A stretch of DNA of 20,175 nucleotides from Clostridia bacterium (GCA_026001245.1 BNZR01000026.1:1-20175), one strand, 5' to 3'; positions 8,217 through 15,398 are shown, counted from the stretch's first letter. Translations and numbers: made by a program. The notes: generated by a model from the sequence alone, not told the origin.

Positions 8217-9060
8217 TTCCCGCGAAGATTAGGGCGCAACCGGCGTAGCCGCGTGGGGTCATCTGCTCGCCCAGCAGTACCGCGCCGCCGACTACGGAAA
8301 ACAGCGACTCTAACGAGAAGATTATAGCGGCCTTTTCGGGCTTAACGCCGCGCTGTCCGACCACTTGAAGTGTGTACGCCACGCCGACCGACAGCAGTCC
8401 GCCGTATAGAATCGGCACTTTGCCCGCGACTATGCCCGCCCAGGTTACGTCCTCGGTTGCGAACGCGCAGATTAGGCTTAGCGCGGAGCAGACCGCGAAT
8501 TGGGTTATCGAGAAGCGCACGGAGTTGATATTGTTGGCGTAGCGGTCGATTATCAGTATGTGCAACGTCCAGAATACCGCGCAGATTATCAGCAATATGT
8601 CGCCGAAGTTTATCGAGCCGAAGCCGTCCGTCACGCTTAGCAGGTACATGCCGACCAGCGCGGCGGCCGCGCCGCCCCATTGCAGGGCGGTCAGGCGGCG
8701 GCCAAGAAACACGCCGAAAATCGGGACTAGTATGATGTACAATCCCGTGATGAAGCCGGAACGCCCCGCCGAGCCGGTTACGACTATCCCGAATTGCTGG
8801 AACGAAGACGCGAAAAACAGCACCAGTCCGCACACCGCGCCGGAGAGAAAGGTGCGGCGGCGTTTTGCCTTGTCGCCGGTGTCGCGCTCGAAAATCAGCG
8901 CGACGGGGATCAGGGATATTGCGCCCAGCGCGAAGCGGACGCCCCCGAACGTGAAGGCGCCAACGTAGTCCATGCCCACGCGTTGCGCGACAAACGCCAC
9001 GCCCCAAATCAGCGCGGTGGATACCAGTATTAAGCTATGTATGCGTTCTCTATTTTTCAT
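8167..9060 (-). CDS. DMT superfamily (EamA) transporter
   Basis: A 297-residue inner-membrane protein with ten predicted membrane segments in two EamA repeats of about 140 residues. The first repeat contains LVSTALIWGVAFVAQRVGMD and the second FGDILLIICAVFWTLHILII. The conserved end of the family, PEKAAIIFSLESLFSVVGGAVLLGE, is clear (about 245-269). Members export or import small metabolites such as amino acids; the substrate cannot be told. The start ATG at 9060 is chosen because a perfect promoter ends only about ten bases upstream, so the mRNA would begin 2-4 bases before this ATG; the frame's ATG at 9069 would lie before the transcription start. No Shine-Dalgarno sequence is present. The 3' end overlaps tyrS tail to tail by 50 bases. 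Confidence 0.9.
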   Translation of the reverse strand: MKNRERIHSLILVSTALIWGVAFVAQRVGMDYVGAFTFGGVRFALGAISLIPVALIFERDTGDKAKRRRTFLSGAVCGLVLFFASSFQQFGIVVTGSAGRSGFITGLYIILVPIFGVFLGRRLTALQWGGAAAALVGMYLLSVTDGFGSINFGDILLIICAVFWTLHILIIDRYANNINSVRFSITQFAVCSALSLICAFATEDVTWAGIVAGKVPILYGGLLSVGVAYTLQVVGQRGVKPEKAAIIFSLESLFSVVGGAVLLGEQMTPRGYAGCALIFAGIILSQLKPGDKSSSPV

Positions 9061-9069
9061 AACCCGCAT

Positions 9070-9098
9070 ATTATATATGTCTATACCGAGTTTGTCAA
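9070..9098 (-). promoter_or_regulatory. Consensus sigma-A promoter for the EamA transporter
   Basis: On the minus strand TTGACA (9098-9093) and TATAAT (9075-9070) are separated by exactly 17 bp, a perfect match to consensus. Predicted start is near 9062-9064, giving a nearly leaderless mRNA for the ATG at 9060. The -35 box overlaps the RBS of the divergent alr gene (AAGGAG, 9097-9102) on the other strand. Confidence 0.85.
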
Positions 9099-9111
9099 GG
9101 AGTGATTTTTT

Positions 9112-10167
9112 GTGACGCGTGTTTGGGCGGAAATAAACCTGCAAAATCTTATATACAACGCGAAATTGTTGAAACAGCGGCTGGAGGGCGCGGCCTTGAT
9201 GGCGGTTATAAAGGCCGACGCGTATGGGCATGGCGCGGTTCGCGTAGCCAAGGCCTTGGAGAGCGTGCTGGACGGCCGGGACTTTTTGGCGGTGGCCAGC
9301 GTGGCAGAGGCCTTTGAGCTGCGCGACAGCAGTATTACACTGCCGATTCTTATCTTGGGGTATACCCCCGCCGAGTACGTGCCGGAGCTTATTGCGCGGG
9401 ACATAACTCAGACGGTGTATGAAATGGAGTACGCCCACGAGCTGTCAAAATGGGCGGGGGATTTGAATCTTAATGTGCATTTGAAGGTTGACACGGGCAT
9501 GAATCGTCTTGGGATACGCACCGAGCCAGAGGCGCGGTATATATTGGGGATGAAAGGCTTGCGCGTTTCGGGCATGTTTACGCATCTTGCTTCCGCCGAC
9601 ACGCCGAACGACATGTACACGAAGAATCAGCTTGCCCGATTTAAAAAATTCCGCGAAAATTTGGGCGACATAAAAATTACCCATTGCGCAAACAGCGGAG
9701 CTGTGTTATACTATAAGGGAAGCTATTGCGAGATGGCGCGGTCGGGGCTGTTGCTGTTCGGCGCGTCCGCCCCGGAGTTTAAGCCCGTTATGACGCTTAA
9801 GGCGCGTATCGCGCAGGTGAAAATCGTCCCGCCGGGGGAGCGTATCAGCTATGACGGGACGTACCGCGCCGAGCGGGTTATGCAAATCGCGGTGGTTTGC
9901 GCGGGCTATGCCGACGGGTATATGCGCAGTCTGTCGGGTTGCGGGGTTGCGGTCTGCGGCGGCGAGCGCGTGCCTGTGGTGGGGCGCGTGTGTATGGACA
10001 TGCTTATGTTGGATGTTAGCGCGGTTCCAACCGCGCAGCGCGGCGATACCGTGACGCTGTTCGGGTCGGGGGGGCCGGCGGTGCGCGAGTTGGCGGGGCT
10101 TGCGGGGACTATACCCTATGAGCTTCTGTGCGCGGTTAGCCGGCGCGTGCCTAGAATCTATGTATAA
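9112..10167 (+). CDS. alr: Alanine racemase
   Basis: A PLP enzyme that makes D-alanine for peptidoglycan, in the cytoplasm. The 351-residue protein has the PLP lysine in AVIKADAYGHG (31-41, Lys34) and the second catalytic tyrosine in ISYDGTY (245-251, Tyr247). It also has GRVCMDMLMLDVS in the C-terminal beta domain. It is slightly shorter than the usual 370-390 residues but covers both domains. GTG at 9112 is the start, with AAGGAG at 9097-9102. It is divergent from the EamA exporter, with only 51 bases between the two starts, and is followed by the EndoA toxin gene, a common arrangement in Firmicutes. No clear plus-strand promoter could be picked in the gap. Confidence 0.95.
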   Translation: MTRVWAEINLQNLIYNAKLLKQRLEGAALMAVIKADAYGHGAVRVAKALESVLDGRDFLAVASVAEAFELRDSSITLPILILGYTPAEYVPELIARDITQTVYEMEYAHELSKWAGDLNLNVHLKVDTGMNRLGIRTEPEARYILGMKGLRVSGMFTHLASADTPNDMYTKNQLARFKKFRENLGDIKITHCANSGAVLYYKGSYCEMARSGLLLFGASAPEFKPVMTLKARIAQVKIVPPGERISYDGTYRAERVMQIAVVCAGYADGYMRSLSGCGVAVCGGERVPVVGRVCMDMLMLDVSAVPTAQRGDTVTLFGSGGPAVRELAGLAGTIPYELLCAVSRRVPRIYV

Positions 10168-10209
10168 AGATATTACTTTCGGGAGAAAATACTCCTGAGG
10201 TGATAATTT

Positions 10210-10614
10210 TTGGACGTGAACTACATCAATCCCGTCACAGACCTTAGCGTTTTACCAAGAATCGCGCCCGCGCCCGTCATGAGAGGGGACATCTATTACG
10301 CGGATTTAAGCCCCGTGGTGGGCAGTGAGCAGGGGGGCATTCGCCCGGTGCTTATCGTGCAGAATAACGTGGGCAACAAGCACAGCCCCACCGTTATTGC
10401 CGCCGCTATTACATCACAAATCAACAAGGCGCGTCTGCCGACGCACATCGAGCTAAACGCGCGAACCTACGGCCTGTCCCGCGATTCGGTGGTGCTGTTG
10501 GAGCAGGTGCGAACCTTGGACAAGCGCCGCCTTAAGGAGCGCATGGGGCGGCTTGACGAGTCGCTTATGCGGCAGGTGGATTCGGCTATTTCCGTCAGCT
10601 TCGGGTTGGCGTAA
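10210..10614 (+). CDS. ndoA: EndoA/MazF-type mRNA interferase toxin
   Basis: A ribosome-independent, sequence-specific RNA endonuclease of the MazF/PemK fold. The core [20 protein letters not shown] through SFGLA (residues 24-134) matches chromosomal EndoA closely; the conserved arginine of [10 protein letters not shown] and the threonine of [10 protein letters not shown] are the expected active-site residues. The TTG at 10210 has a good RBS, GAGGTGA at 10197-10203. It adds 23 residues before the usual EndoA start, which would be the ATG at 10279; that ATG has only a weak GAG-type site. In Bacillus the antitoxin gene ndoAI lies between alr and ndoA. Here the gap to alr is 42 bases, so no antitoxin is encoded next to it. 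Confidence 0.92.
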   Translation: MDVNYINPVTDLSVLPRIAPAPVMRGDIYYADLSPVVGSEQGGIRPVLIVQNNVGNKHSPTVIAAAITSQINKARLPTHIELNARTYGLSRDSVVLLEQVRTLDKRRLKERMGRLDESLMRQVDSAISVSFGLA

Positions 10615-10635
10615 CCGGGGACTTGTCCCCGTTAC
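10611..10635. repeat. Hairpin over the ndoA stop codon
   Basis: CGGGGA (10616-10621) pairs with TCCCCG (10626-10631) around the loop CTTG. After a bulged C at 10615, GTAA (10611-10614) pairs with TTAC (10632-10635). It includes the TAA of ndoA. No T-run follows, so it may act as an attenuator or 3' stabiliser between ndoA and the next gene rather than a full terminator. Confidence 0.6.
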
Positions 10636-10665
10636 ATAAGTAAGAATGAGTATGGAGGGGTACAT

Positions 10666-11298
10666 ATGCACAAGAATTGGATGACGGGTGTTGTGGTGTT
10701 CTTGGCCGTTGCGCTAGTGGGGTCGGGTATTGCCGCGCTGGCCGTGGGGACGGCCACAAACCCGCTGGTGTCCGAAAGCTACGTGAACAACGAGTTTAAG
10801 CCGCAGATTATGGACAAAATCAACACGGCGGTCGTCGCGGCGACAAAGAGCTATAACGACTCGATTACCGCGCAGTTCGGGCAGTTTCAGGCCGATGTTG
10901 AGAAGCGTTTGAACAGCTTCGGCGCGGGGACTGTAGACACCGCCGCGCTATTGGCCGACCAGGCGTTTATTGACGCGGTGGCCTCGGCTGTCGCGGCGAA
11001 AATCACGACCGGCGGCGGGCAGACCTCCGGCGCGGGCGCGGGCTGGACGTATGTTGAGGTGGCCGCCGGGAAGACCGTTGAATTGAATCGCGGCACGGAG
11101 GTTATTCTGCGCGTGGGTACGGCAAAATGCGTCGCTTCCAGCGCGGTGGGGCTTGTGGACATCACCACGGCGGAGACTATCGAGAACAACAACGCGCTTA
11201 AAATCAACCACAACTATCTTTGCACGATTGAGGGGCGCGGCGTAAAAGCCGACGCCGCGCTGAAGATTTTCATACGCGGCGGCTATGTTATCAAGTAA
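10666..11298 (+). CDS. Membrane-anchored protein of unknown function
   Basis: A 210-residue protein with a single N-terminal membrane segment (about residues 7-29, after MHKNWM) and no clear signal peptidase site, so probably anchored with the rest outside. Residues 35-90 are alpha-helical and Gln/Lys-rich (QFGQFQADVEKRL). A Gly-rich linker at about 114-125 leads to a compact beta-rich domain (about 126-210) that begins GWTYVEVAAGKTVELNRGTE and ends GRGVKADAALKIFIRGGYVI. The C-terminal part resembles, from memory, uncharacterised Firmicute envelope proteins; no function is known to me. The RBS GGAGGGG (10653-10659) is strong. The 3' end overlaps the convergent aminotransferase gene by 8 bases. 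Confidence 0.85.
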   Translation: MHKNWMTGVVVFLAVALVGSGIAALAVGTATNPLVSESYVNNEFKPQIMDKINTAVVAATKSYNDSITAQFGQFQADVEKRLNSFGAGTVDTAALLADQAFIDAVASAVAAKITTGGGQTSGAGAGWTYVEVAAGKTVELNRGTEVILRVGTAKCVASSAVGLVDITTAETIENNNALKINHNYLCTIEGRGVKADAALKIFIRGGYVIK

Positions 11299-12340
11299 GG
11301 ACTGACCTTAATATTTTTGCGAATTTGCGCACCTCGGCGATTGTGTTAAACGCGCTGAAGCTTACGCGAAGTGTACCCGGCAGTGTGTTCATCGTGCGGT
11401 GCGCGGTGGGGGCGCATTGCAGGCCTGCGCGTACGGCGATGTTTTGCTCGGACAGCCGCGCCGCGATGTCCTCAACGTCCATGCCGGGGAAGGTCATGGA
11501 CAGCACCCCGCATTGAAGCTTTGACGTGTACAGCGTTGCAAAACCCGCCAGTTGATTGATTGCTTCGGTTAACAGGCGGGTTTCAACTGCGCGAAGATCC
11601 TCCGTGCCGCGTTTTTGGACATAGCGCAGACCCTCGGCCAGTCCCGCCGCGCCCCACGCGTTCTGCGTCCCGGCCTCTAGACTGTCGGGCAAGCTGTTTG
11701 GCATGTCTAGGCTTAGCGACGAACTGCCCGTGCCGCCCTGTATCAACGGGGTTAGCTCGACGTACGAGGGGACGATTAGCAGTCCCGTGCCTTGCGGGCC
11801 GTAGAGAGCTTTGTGGCCGGGCATGCATAGCACCGCGCCCAGCTTTTCGGCGTCGAGCGAAAGTATGCCCGCGCTTTGCGCCGCGTCGATAATCAGCGGT
11901 ATGCCGCGCTTTTTCGCGAGTTCGGCCACGGGTTCGACGGGGAAGACCGTGCCGAAGACGTTGGAGACATGCGTCCAGACTATCGCGTCCACGCGGTCTG
12001 TGGGGACGGTGGTTGTCGCGACGTTCAGGGCGTGGAGTGGGCGCGCTACGGCGTTATGCTCATAGCCCGTGGTGAGTACGGTCGAGTGGGGTTTTACTAG
12101 CGTTTTGACGGCGATGTTGAGCGCGTGGGTGGCGTTGGACGTCAAAATTACGCGCTCCGGCGAGGACGCGCCGAACATGTCACAGGCAAGCTCGCGGCAG
12201 TCGTAGATTGCCTGCGCGGCGGCCATTGCGGCATGGTGACCGCCGCGCCCCGCGCCGCCGAATCGCCCGACCTTTCGCATGGCGCGAAAGACTTCGGGCG
12301 GTTTTTGCATTGTGGTGGCCGCGCTGTCAAGGTAAATCAT
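11291..12340 (-). CDS. Cysteine desulfurase family protein (aminotransferase class V)
   Basis: A 349-residue PLP enzyme of the class V / NifS-like fold. Family marks are the start MIYLDSAATTMQKP, the PLP aspartate and contacts in LIIDAAQSAG, the PLP lysine in MPGHKALYGPQGTG, and the active-site cysteine in RAGLQCAPTAHRTM near the C terminus. The length fits the short subgroup annotated as 'cysteine desulfurase family protein' that often travels with DUF3343 proteins. It would release sulfur or selenium from cysteine or selenocysteine and leave a persulfide on the cysteine. The ATG at 12340 overlaps the stop of the DUF3343 gene by 4 bases (ATGA), so the pair is translationally coupled. The physiological acceptor is not shown. 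Confidence 0.9.
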   Translation of the reverse strand: MIYLDSAATTMQKPPEVFRAMRKVGRFGGAGRGGHHAAMAAAQAIYDCRELACDMFGASSPERVILTSNATHALNIAVKTLVKPHSTVLTTGYEHNAVARPLHALNVATTTVPTDRVDAIVWTHVSNVFGTVFPVEPVAELAKKRGIPLIIDAAQSAGILSLDAEKLGAVLCMPGHKALYGPQGTGLLIVPSYVELTPLIQGGTGSSSLSLDMPNSLPDSLEAGTQNAWGAAGLAEGLRYVQKRGTEDLRAVETRLLTEAINQLAGFATLYTSKLQCGVLSMTFPGMDVEDIAARLSEQNIAVRAGLQCAPTAHRTMNTLPGTLRVSFSAFNTIAEVRKFAKILRSVLT

Positions 12341-12588
12341 AAAAATTCCTCAAGGCGGCCGTCTACCTCGTGGTACACGCGGCCATACTCCGCGCCCTCG
12401 GCTCGCAGAAGCTTCATGGCGCGGCGATGATCGTCCACGCGAACAGCGTAGCCGCAGCCGTTGTCCTCGCGCAGCTCGGAGGGCAGGCGTTTGACAGAGG
12501 AGCGCAGTTTATTTTTACCCAAAAGCCTTGACATACGCTGTGCGCAAATCAATTGCGATTTAAAAGCTTGTGATTGCAACGATTTCAA
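12337..12588 (-). CDS. DUF3343 protein, putative Se/S carrier-like
   Basis: An 83-residue protein. The pattern SQAFKSQLICAQRMSRLLG ... VKRLPSELREDNGCGYAVRV fits the DUF3343 family, in which the conserved cysteine of the GCGYA element is thought to carry sulfur or selenium. The start is a TTG at 12588 with only a weak upstream GAG; starting at the ATG at 12534 would remove the first conserved beta strand, so TTG is preferred. It is coupled by ATGA overlap to the cysteine desulfurase-like gene, which suggests it accepts the persulfide/selenide from that enzyme. This is an inference from family pairing; other Se genes (selD, yedF) are not in the window. Confidence 0.75.
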   Translation of the reverse strand: MKSLQSQAFKSQLICAQRMSRLLGKNKLRSSVKRLPSELREDNGCGYAVRVDDHRRAMKLLRAEGAEYGRVYHEVDGRLEEFL

Positions 12589-12625
12589 GCTCTACAATCG
12601 CCCAAACAAGACACCAAAAAGACAT

Positions 12626-13564
12626 CTACCCCAGCAGCTTCCCCCAAGTCAACGCACCGACACTCCCATCAACCGCCAATTCGTGAGACTTCTGAAACGC
12701 CCTCACCGCTGTATTTGTAGCCGTCCCGAAACTACCGTCAACCACAAGCTTAGGTGTCGCGCCGTGACTGTTGAGCGTGGTTTGCAATGTTTTCACGTCC
12801 TCGCCAACCGCGCCACGGCTCAACTGGCGGCGGGGTATAAATGGAGAGTCCACTCCGAGACGCTTATTGACCTCATCGGCAATATACTCATGCTTGCCGA
12901 GCAAATAATCCCCCGGACAGGCCGTGGCCGAAAACCAGCGGTGTACCGTCATGTTCTGCTTGTCAACCTGTCCGACAAGCCGCTTGTCGTTCTGCCACAG
13001 CAACTTTTTAATGCCGTTGCGTTTGCAGATGTCGGCAACCAACTCAATCAGCGCGGACAAGGCCTTATCGATGACGTGCCACGGTTCGCGATCGTCAACA
13101 GTCAGAGCGATTTCGTAATGCTCGTCACGAACGTGAAAATCTTCCACGCCGTTGGTTACCGGGTGGTCGGCTGTGATATGAATTTCTACGTCACAGCGCG
13201 GCGGGTGTTGCACAAAATAATTCCCGACAAGCTCCAAGTACCCGAAAGTGTCCCCTTTGAAAAAGGCGTTGCCAGAATGTACTGACAGAAATCCGCCGCC
13301 CTTTTCGATGTATTCCCTAAACTCGTTTGGTCCGACTTCCGTCACGCCTTTATCAAACCACGCGTGTTCGTTCGCCGCGCTGATGGCGTTGCATTTGCAA
13401 TTCATAATAATTGGATACTGTTCGAGCATTTTCGGCGTGAGAATGTCTTTCGCGTCCTCAACTATATCGAAATCAAACTCTGAATTGCCCATTGCCGCTA
13501 AGCCTCTGCGGATTACCTCCGCGGGATGCCACTTGTCATCGCAGATTACTAAAATCTTAATCAT
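12626..13564 (-). CDS. Chimeric protein: ThuA-like domain + C-terminal half of an amidase + peptidoglycan-binding domain
   Basis: A 312-residue product. Residues 1 to about 158 are a ThuA-like (glutamine amidotransferase-fold) domain: MIKILVICDDKWHPAEVIRRG, GGGFLSVHSGNA (90-100), VRDEHYEIAL. At about 159-163 it switches to the second half of an N-acetylmuramoyl-L-alanine amidase of phage/clostridial type: WHVIDKALSALIELVADIC, VDKQNMTVHRWF (200-211), ACPGDYL (215-221). It ends with a PG_binding_1 repeat (about 249-311, LSRGAVGEDVKTLQTTLNSH). The C-terminal part of ThuA and the first part of the amidase, with its first zinc ligand, are missing, so amidase activity is doubtful. The RBS GAGGAGC lies about 10 bases before the ATG. 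An in-frame deletion between two once separate genes is the likely origin; the cell-wall-binding domain lacks a signal peptide. Confidence 0.8.
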   Translation of the reverse strand: MIKILVICDDKWHPAEVIRRGLAAMGNSEFDFDIVEDAKDILTPKMLEQYPIIMNCKCNAISAANEHAWFDKGVTEVGPNEFREYIEKGGGFLSVHSGNAFFKGDTFGYLELVGNYFVQHPPRCDVEIHITADHPVTNGVEDFHVRDEHYEIALTVDDREPWHVIDKALSALIELVADICKRNGIKKLLWQNDKRLVGQVDKQNMTVHRWFSATACPGDYLLGKHEYIADEVNKRLGVDSPFIPRRQLSRGAVGEDVKTLQTTLNSHGATPKLVVDGSFGTATNTAVRAFQKSHELAVDGSVGALTWGKLLG

Positions 13565-13582
13565 TTTTTGTTGCGCTCCTCG

Positions 13583-13900
13583 TCAAATTACTTTCACATA
13601 GAATTTCCGATTCCTCAGAGGGTCAAACTCACAAAAATATATTCCTTTCCAAGTTCCGAGAACGAGTTTGCCGCCGTCTATAATCACCGTCACGCTCGAA
13701 CCTATCATACTCGCTTTCAAATGCGCCGCAGAGTTGCCCTCCGCGTGACGAAACTCTGGGCGGTCGGGGAACGTTTTGCCCAGCGCGAACAGCAAATCCG
13801 TCACCACATCAGGGTCGGCGTTTTCGTTGATTGTTATCCCCGCCGTCGTGTGAGGACAGTAGACCACGGCTAGCCGGAGTGCATACCAACTCCAATACAA
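13583..13900 (-). pseudogene. YjbQ family protein (UPF0047), N-terminally truncated
   Basis: Residues LAVVYCPHTTAGITINENAD and SAAHLKASMIGSSVTVIIDG match the C-terminal 95 or so residues of the YjbQ/UPF0047 family (about 130-138 residues; some members have thiamine-phosphate synthase activity). The HTTAG and AHLK elements are intact. The first 30-35 residues are absent. The reading frame instead begins with a TTG inside the neighbouring acetyltransferase fragment (YWSWYALR is that fragment read in another frame). The join lies near 13870-13878. It is 18 bases upstream of the ThuA chimera on the same strand. The product could still be made but is probably non-functional. Confidence 0.75.
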
Positions 13901-14030
13901 ACCTCGCCTGACAGTTTCGCGGCTTCCGCTTCTATGCGGTTCATTAGTTCTGTGCCGATACCTTGACGCTGAAACTTCTCGAACACGATAAAATCACAGA
14001 TTTCGGGCGTTCTTTGCGTTTGAACGCCCC
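13870..14030 (-). pseudogene. GNAT acetyltransferase, internal fragment
   Basis: The residues RTPEICDFIVFEKFQRQGIG and TELMNRIEAEAAKLSGEVCI ending GVGMHSG show the acetyl-CoA-binding core of a GNAT enzyme (FQRQGIG is the Q/RxxGxG/A motif). Such proteins normally continue after the HSG with a tyrosine and the final strand and helix. Here a TAG comes at once, where the sequence passes into the YjbQ fragment. The N-terminal half is also missing: upstream of about 14020 the frame continues into unrelated Pro/Ala/Ser-rich translation. It is a relic cut on both sides. Confidence 0.7.
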
Positions 14031-14118
14031 GCCCCGCGCACAAGGCACAAGGGTAATATGGACACGACACCGGACGCGCCGGATACGCCGGAGAAGCCGT
14101 CCGGTATGACGCTGGGCT
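14031..14118. other. Unassigned junk segment between GNAT fragment and IS30 remnant
   Basis: About 90 bases belonging to neither neighbour. On the plus strand a short frame ends in a Pro/Asp-rich tail (MDTTPDAPDTPEKPSGMTLG) with a TGA at 14118-14120. This could be the end of a lost gene, but I do not recognise it and see no start or RBS. Confidence 0.35.
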
Positions 14119-14562
14119 GAGAGAAAACGCGGTCGCTACATGCACACGGACAGTGAGCTAATCGACCATGAACGCTACAGCTCCGACATCGCCTACCAGC
14201 GATACCGCGCAAATTTGGAGGCAAAAGGACCGCCTTTGAAAATCGGCAATCACAAAAGCTATGCCGATTTTCTTGAAGACCAAATCATCAATGGAAAGTG
14301 TTCCCGGCCGCCGCGCTTGCCCGCGCCCGTGCCAGTGAGAAAGACTTTCCAATTGCAATCAGCGCGATGACACTCTATTCCTATATCGACAAGGGCATTT
14401 TCCTCAAGCTTACAAACAAACGTTTGCCGGAGCGCGAAAAACGCCGCAAACACAAAAACTACAAAAAAGTTGTGCGTGTAAAACGCGCTCCACGCGGCAC
14501 GAGCATTGAGAAACGGCCTCTTGAAGTCAACTCGCGCATGACGTGGGGACATTGGGAGATAA
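14119..14562 (+). mobile_element. IS30 family transposase remnant, frameshifted and truncated
   Basis: The residues ERKRGRYMHTDSEL, ERYSSDIAYQRYRANLEAKG, KIGNHKSYADFLEDQIINGK and then, in another frame, AAALARARASEKDFPIAISA, MTLYSYIDKGIFLKLTNKRL, RVKRAPRGTSIEKRPLEVN and GHWE match the middle of IS30-type transposases. The shift is a one-base loss in the C run at about 14303-14305 (the expected frame reads SPAAAL). The N-terminal helix-turn-helix is gone. The sequence also stops right after GHWE, just before the first catalytic aspartate of the DDE domain, so the element is dead. No terminal inverted repeats remain. The 14563-14654 stretch after it holds nothing recognisable. Confidence 0.8.
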
Positions 14563-14654
14563 GCGAGCGGAGAGAAGATTACCGCCGCCGTATAGGACAG
14601 CAGACTTATAGTGCGAGAAGTCCAAGCCAATTTATGAGTGTCTTCTTCATATCT

Positions 14655-15398
14655 CTAATCCTTCCAATCCCACCAACTTTGCTGATCCGGCGGCAGTTGC
14701 CCGTCATGGTCTGCGAAATGCACCGCTAAGCGATAGCAATAAAGGGCGCAGTGGTCAACTTGAACGCCCTGTGCCAGACAGTTCTTTGTGTAGACTTCCT
14801 CCGGGTTTTGCCCTTTTAGGGCGGCGATATCTGGGTATTCGGCGGCGGTCAAATGCTGTGCCATGTTTTTGCCGATGCCGGGAATTTTGGTTAAATCAGT
14901 CATGGTGGTTTGAATGTATTGATTTGCCAGCGCAAAGCTGAAATTTTCACTTAAAGCACGCACATCAGCAGTATCCTTATCACTTGGAGCATACCCCATT
15001 TTAAACTGAAACATAAAACCCGCATCAATACAATTTACTTTTTGATTTCCAATGACACCTGTTCCTGTTAGTGAACCAAAGGAATACTCAATACCATAAG
15101 TATTGTTGCCATTTTCATCGTACTCAAAAACGTGGATATCAATTTGCTCGGCAATTTCATTTTTCATCACATACATAAATTCGCACGAATCGAAGCGTTC
15201 TTCTTCGTGGTAGCCGTTGCTTTCGAGCAAGTGACGTAGCGGTACATTATCTCTATGTTGAACCGCAATATCTAAATCATCATGTTCTCGCGTTTGTCTG
15301 CCAAGCAATGCATCTACGCCCCATCCGCCGTCAATCCAAACCGCTATGCCATTTTGATTGAACCAGTTATATAAACCCAGCACCTTTTCAACAGTCAT
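14655..15398 (-). CDS. Aminoglycoside/lincosamide-type nucleotidyltransferase fused to a Cdd1 helix-hairpin-helix domain
   Basis: A 247-residue product of two parts. Residues 1 to about 165 are a small nucleotidyltransferase like ANT(2'')/LinB enzymes: IAVWIDGGWGVDALLGRQTR, EHDDLDI with the metal-binding aspartates, and QIDIHVFEYDENGNN. Residues 170-247 are a Cdd1 ('pathogenicity locus') domain: MTDLTKIPGIGKNMAQHL (helix-hairpin-helix), NCLAQGVQVDHCALYCYRLA with its conserved cysteines, and the ending WWDWKD. The two are normally separate proteins. The internal ATG at residue 170 has no RBS, so a fused product is likely. The nucleotidyltransferase part is clearly more AT-rich than the rest of the window. 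It overlaps the previous small gene by ATGA. The substrate is unknown; drug resistance is not shown. Confidence 0.82.
   Translation of the reverse strand: MTVEKVLGLYNWFNQNGIAVWIDGGWGVDALLGRQTREHDDLDIAVQHRDNVPLRHLLESNGYHEEERFDSCEFMYVMKNEIAEQIDIHVFEYDENGNNTYGIEYSFGSLTGTGVIGNQKVNCIDAGFMFQFKMGYAPSDKDTADVRALSENFSFALANQYIQTTMTDLTKIPGIGKNMAQHLTAAEYPDIAALKGQNPEEVYTKNCLAQGVQVDHCALYCYRLAVHFADHDGQLPPDQQSWWDWKD

Noticed and set aside
8342..9033. Long frames opposite or within the EamA gene (minus 8342-9007, plus 8558-8968)
   Set aside because: They are shadows of a gene with clear membrane segments and family motifs, caused by high GC.
12461..13285. A 274-codon plus-strand frame
   Set aside because: It lies opposite the ThuA-amidase chimera and DUF3343, whose minus-strand frames show recognisable domains; it has no RBS or recognisable content.
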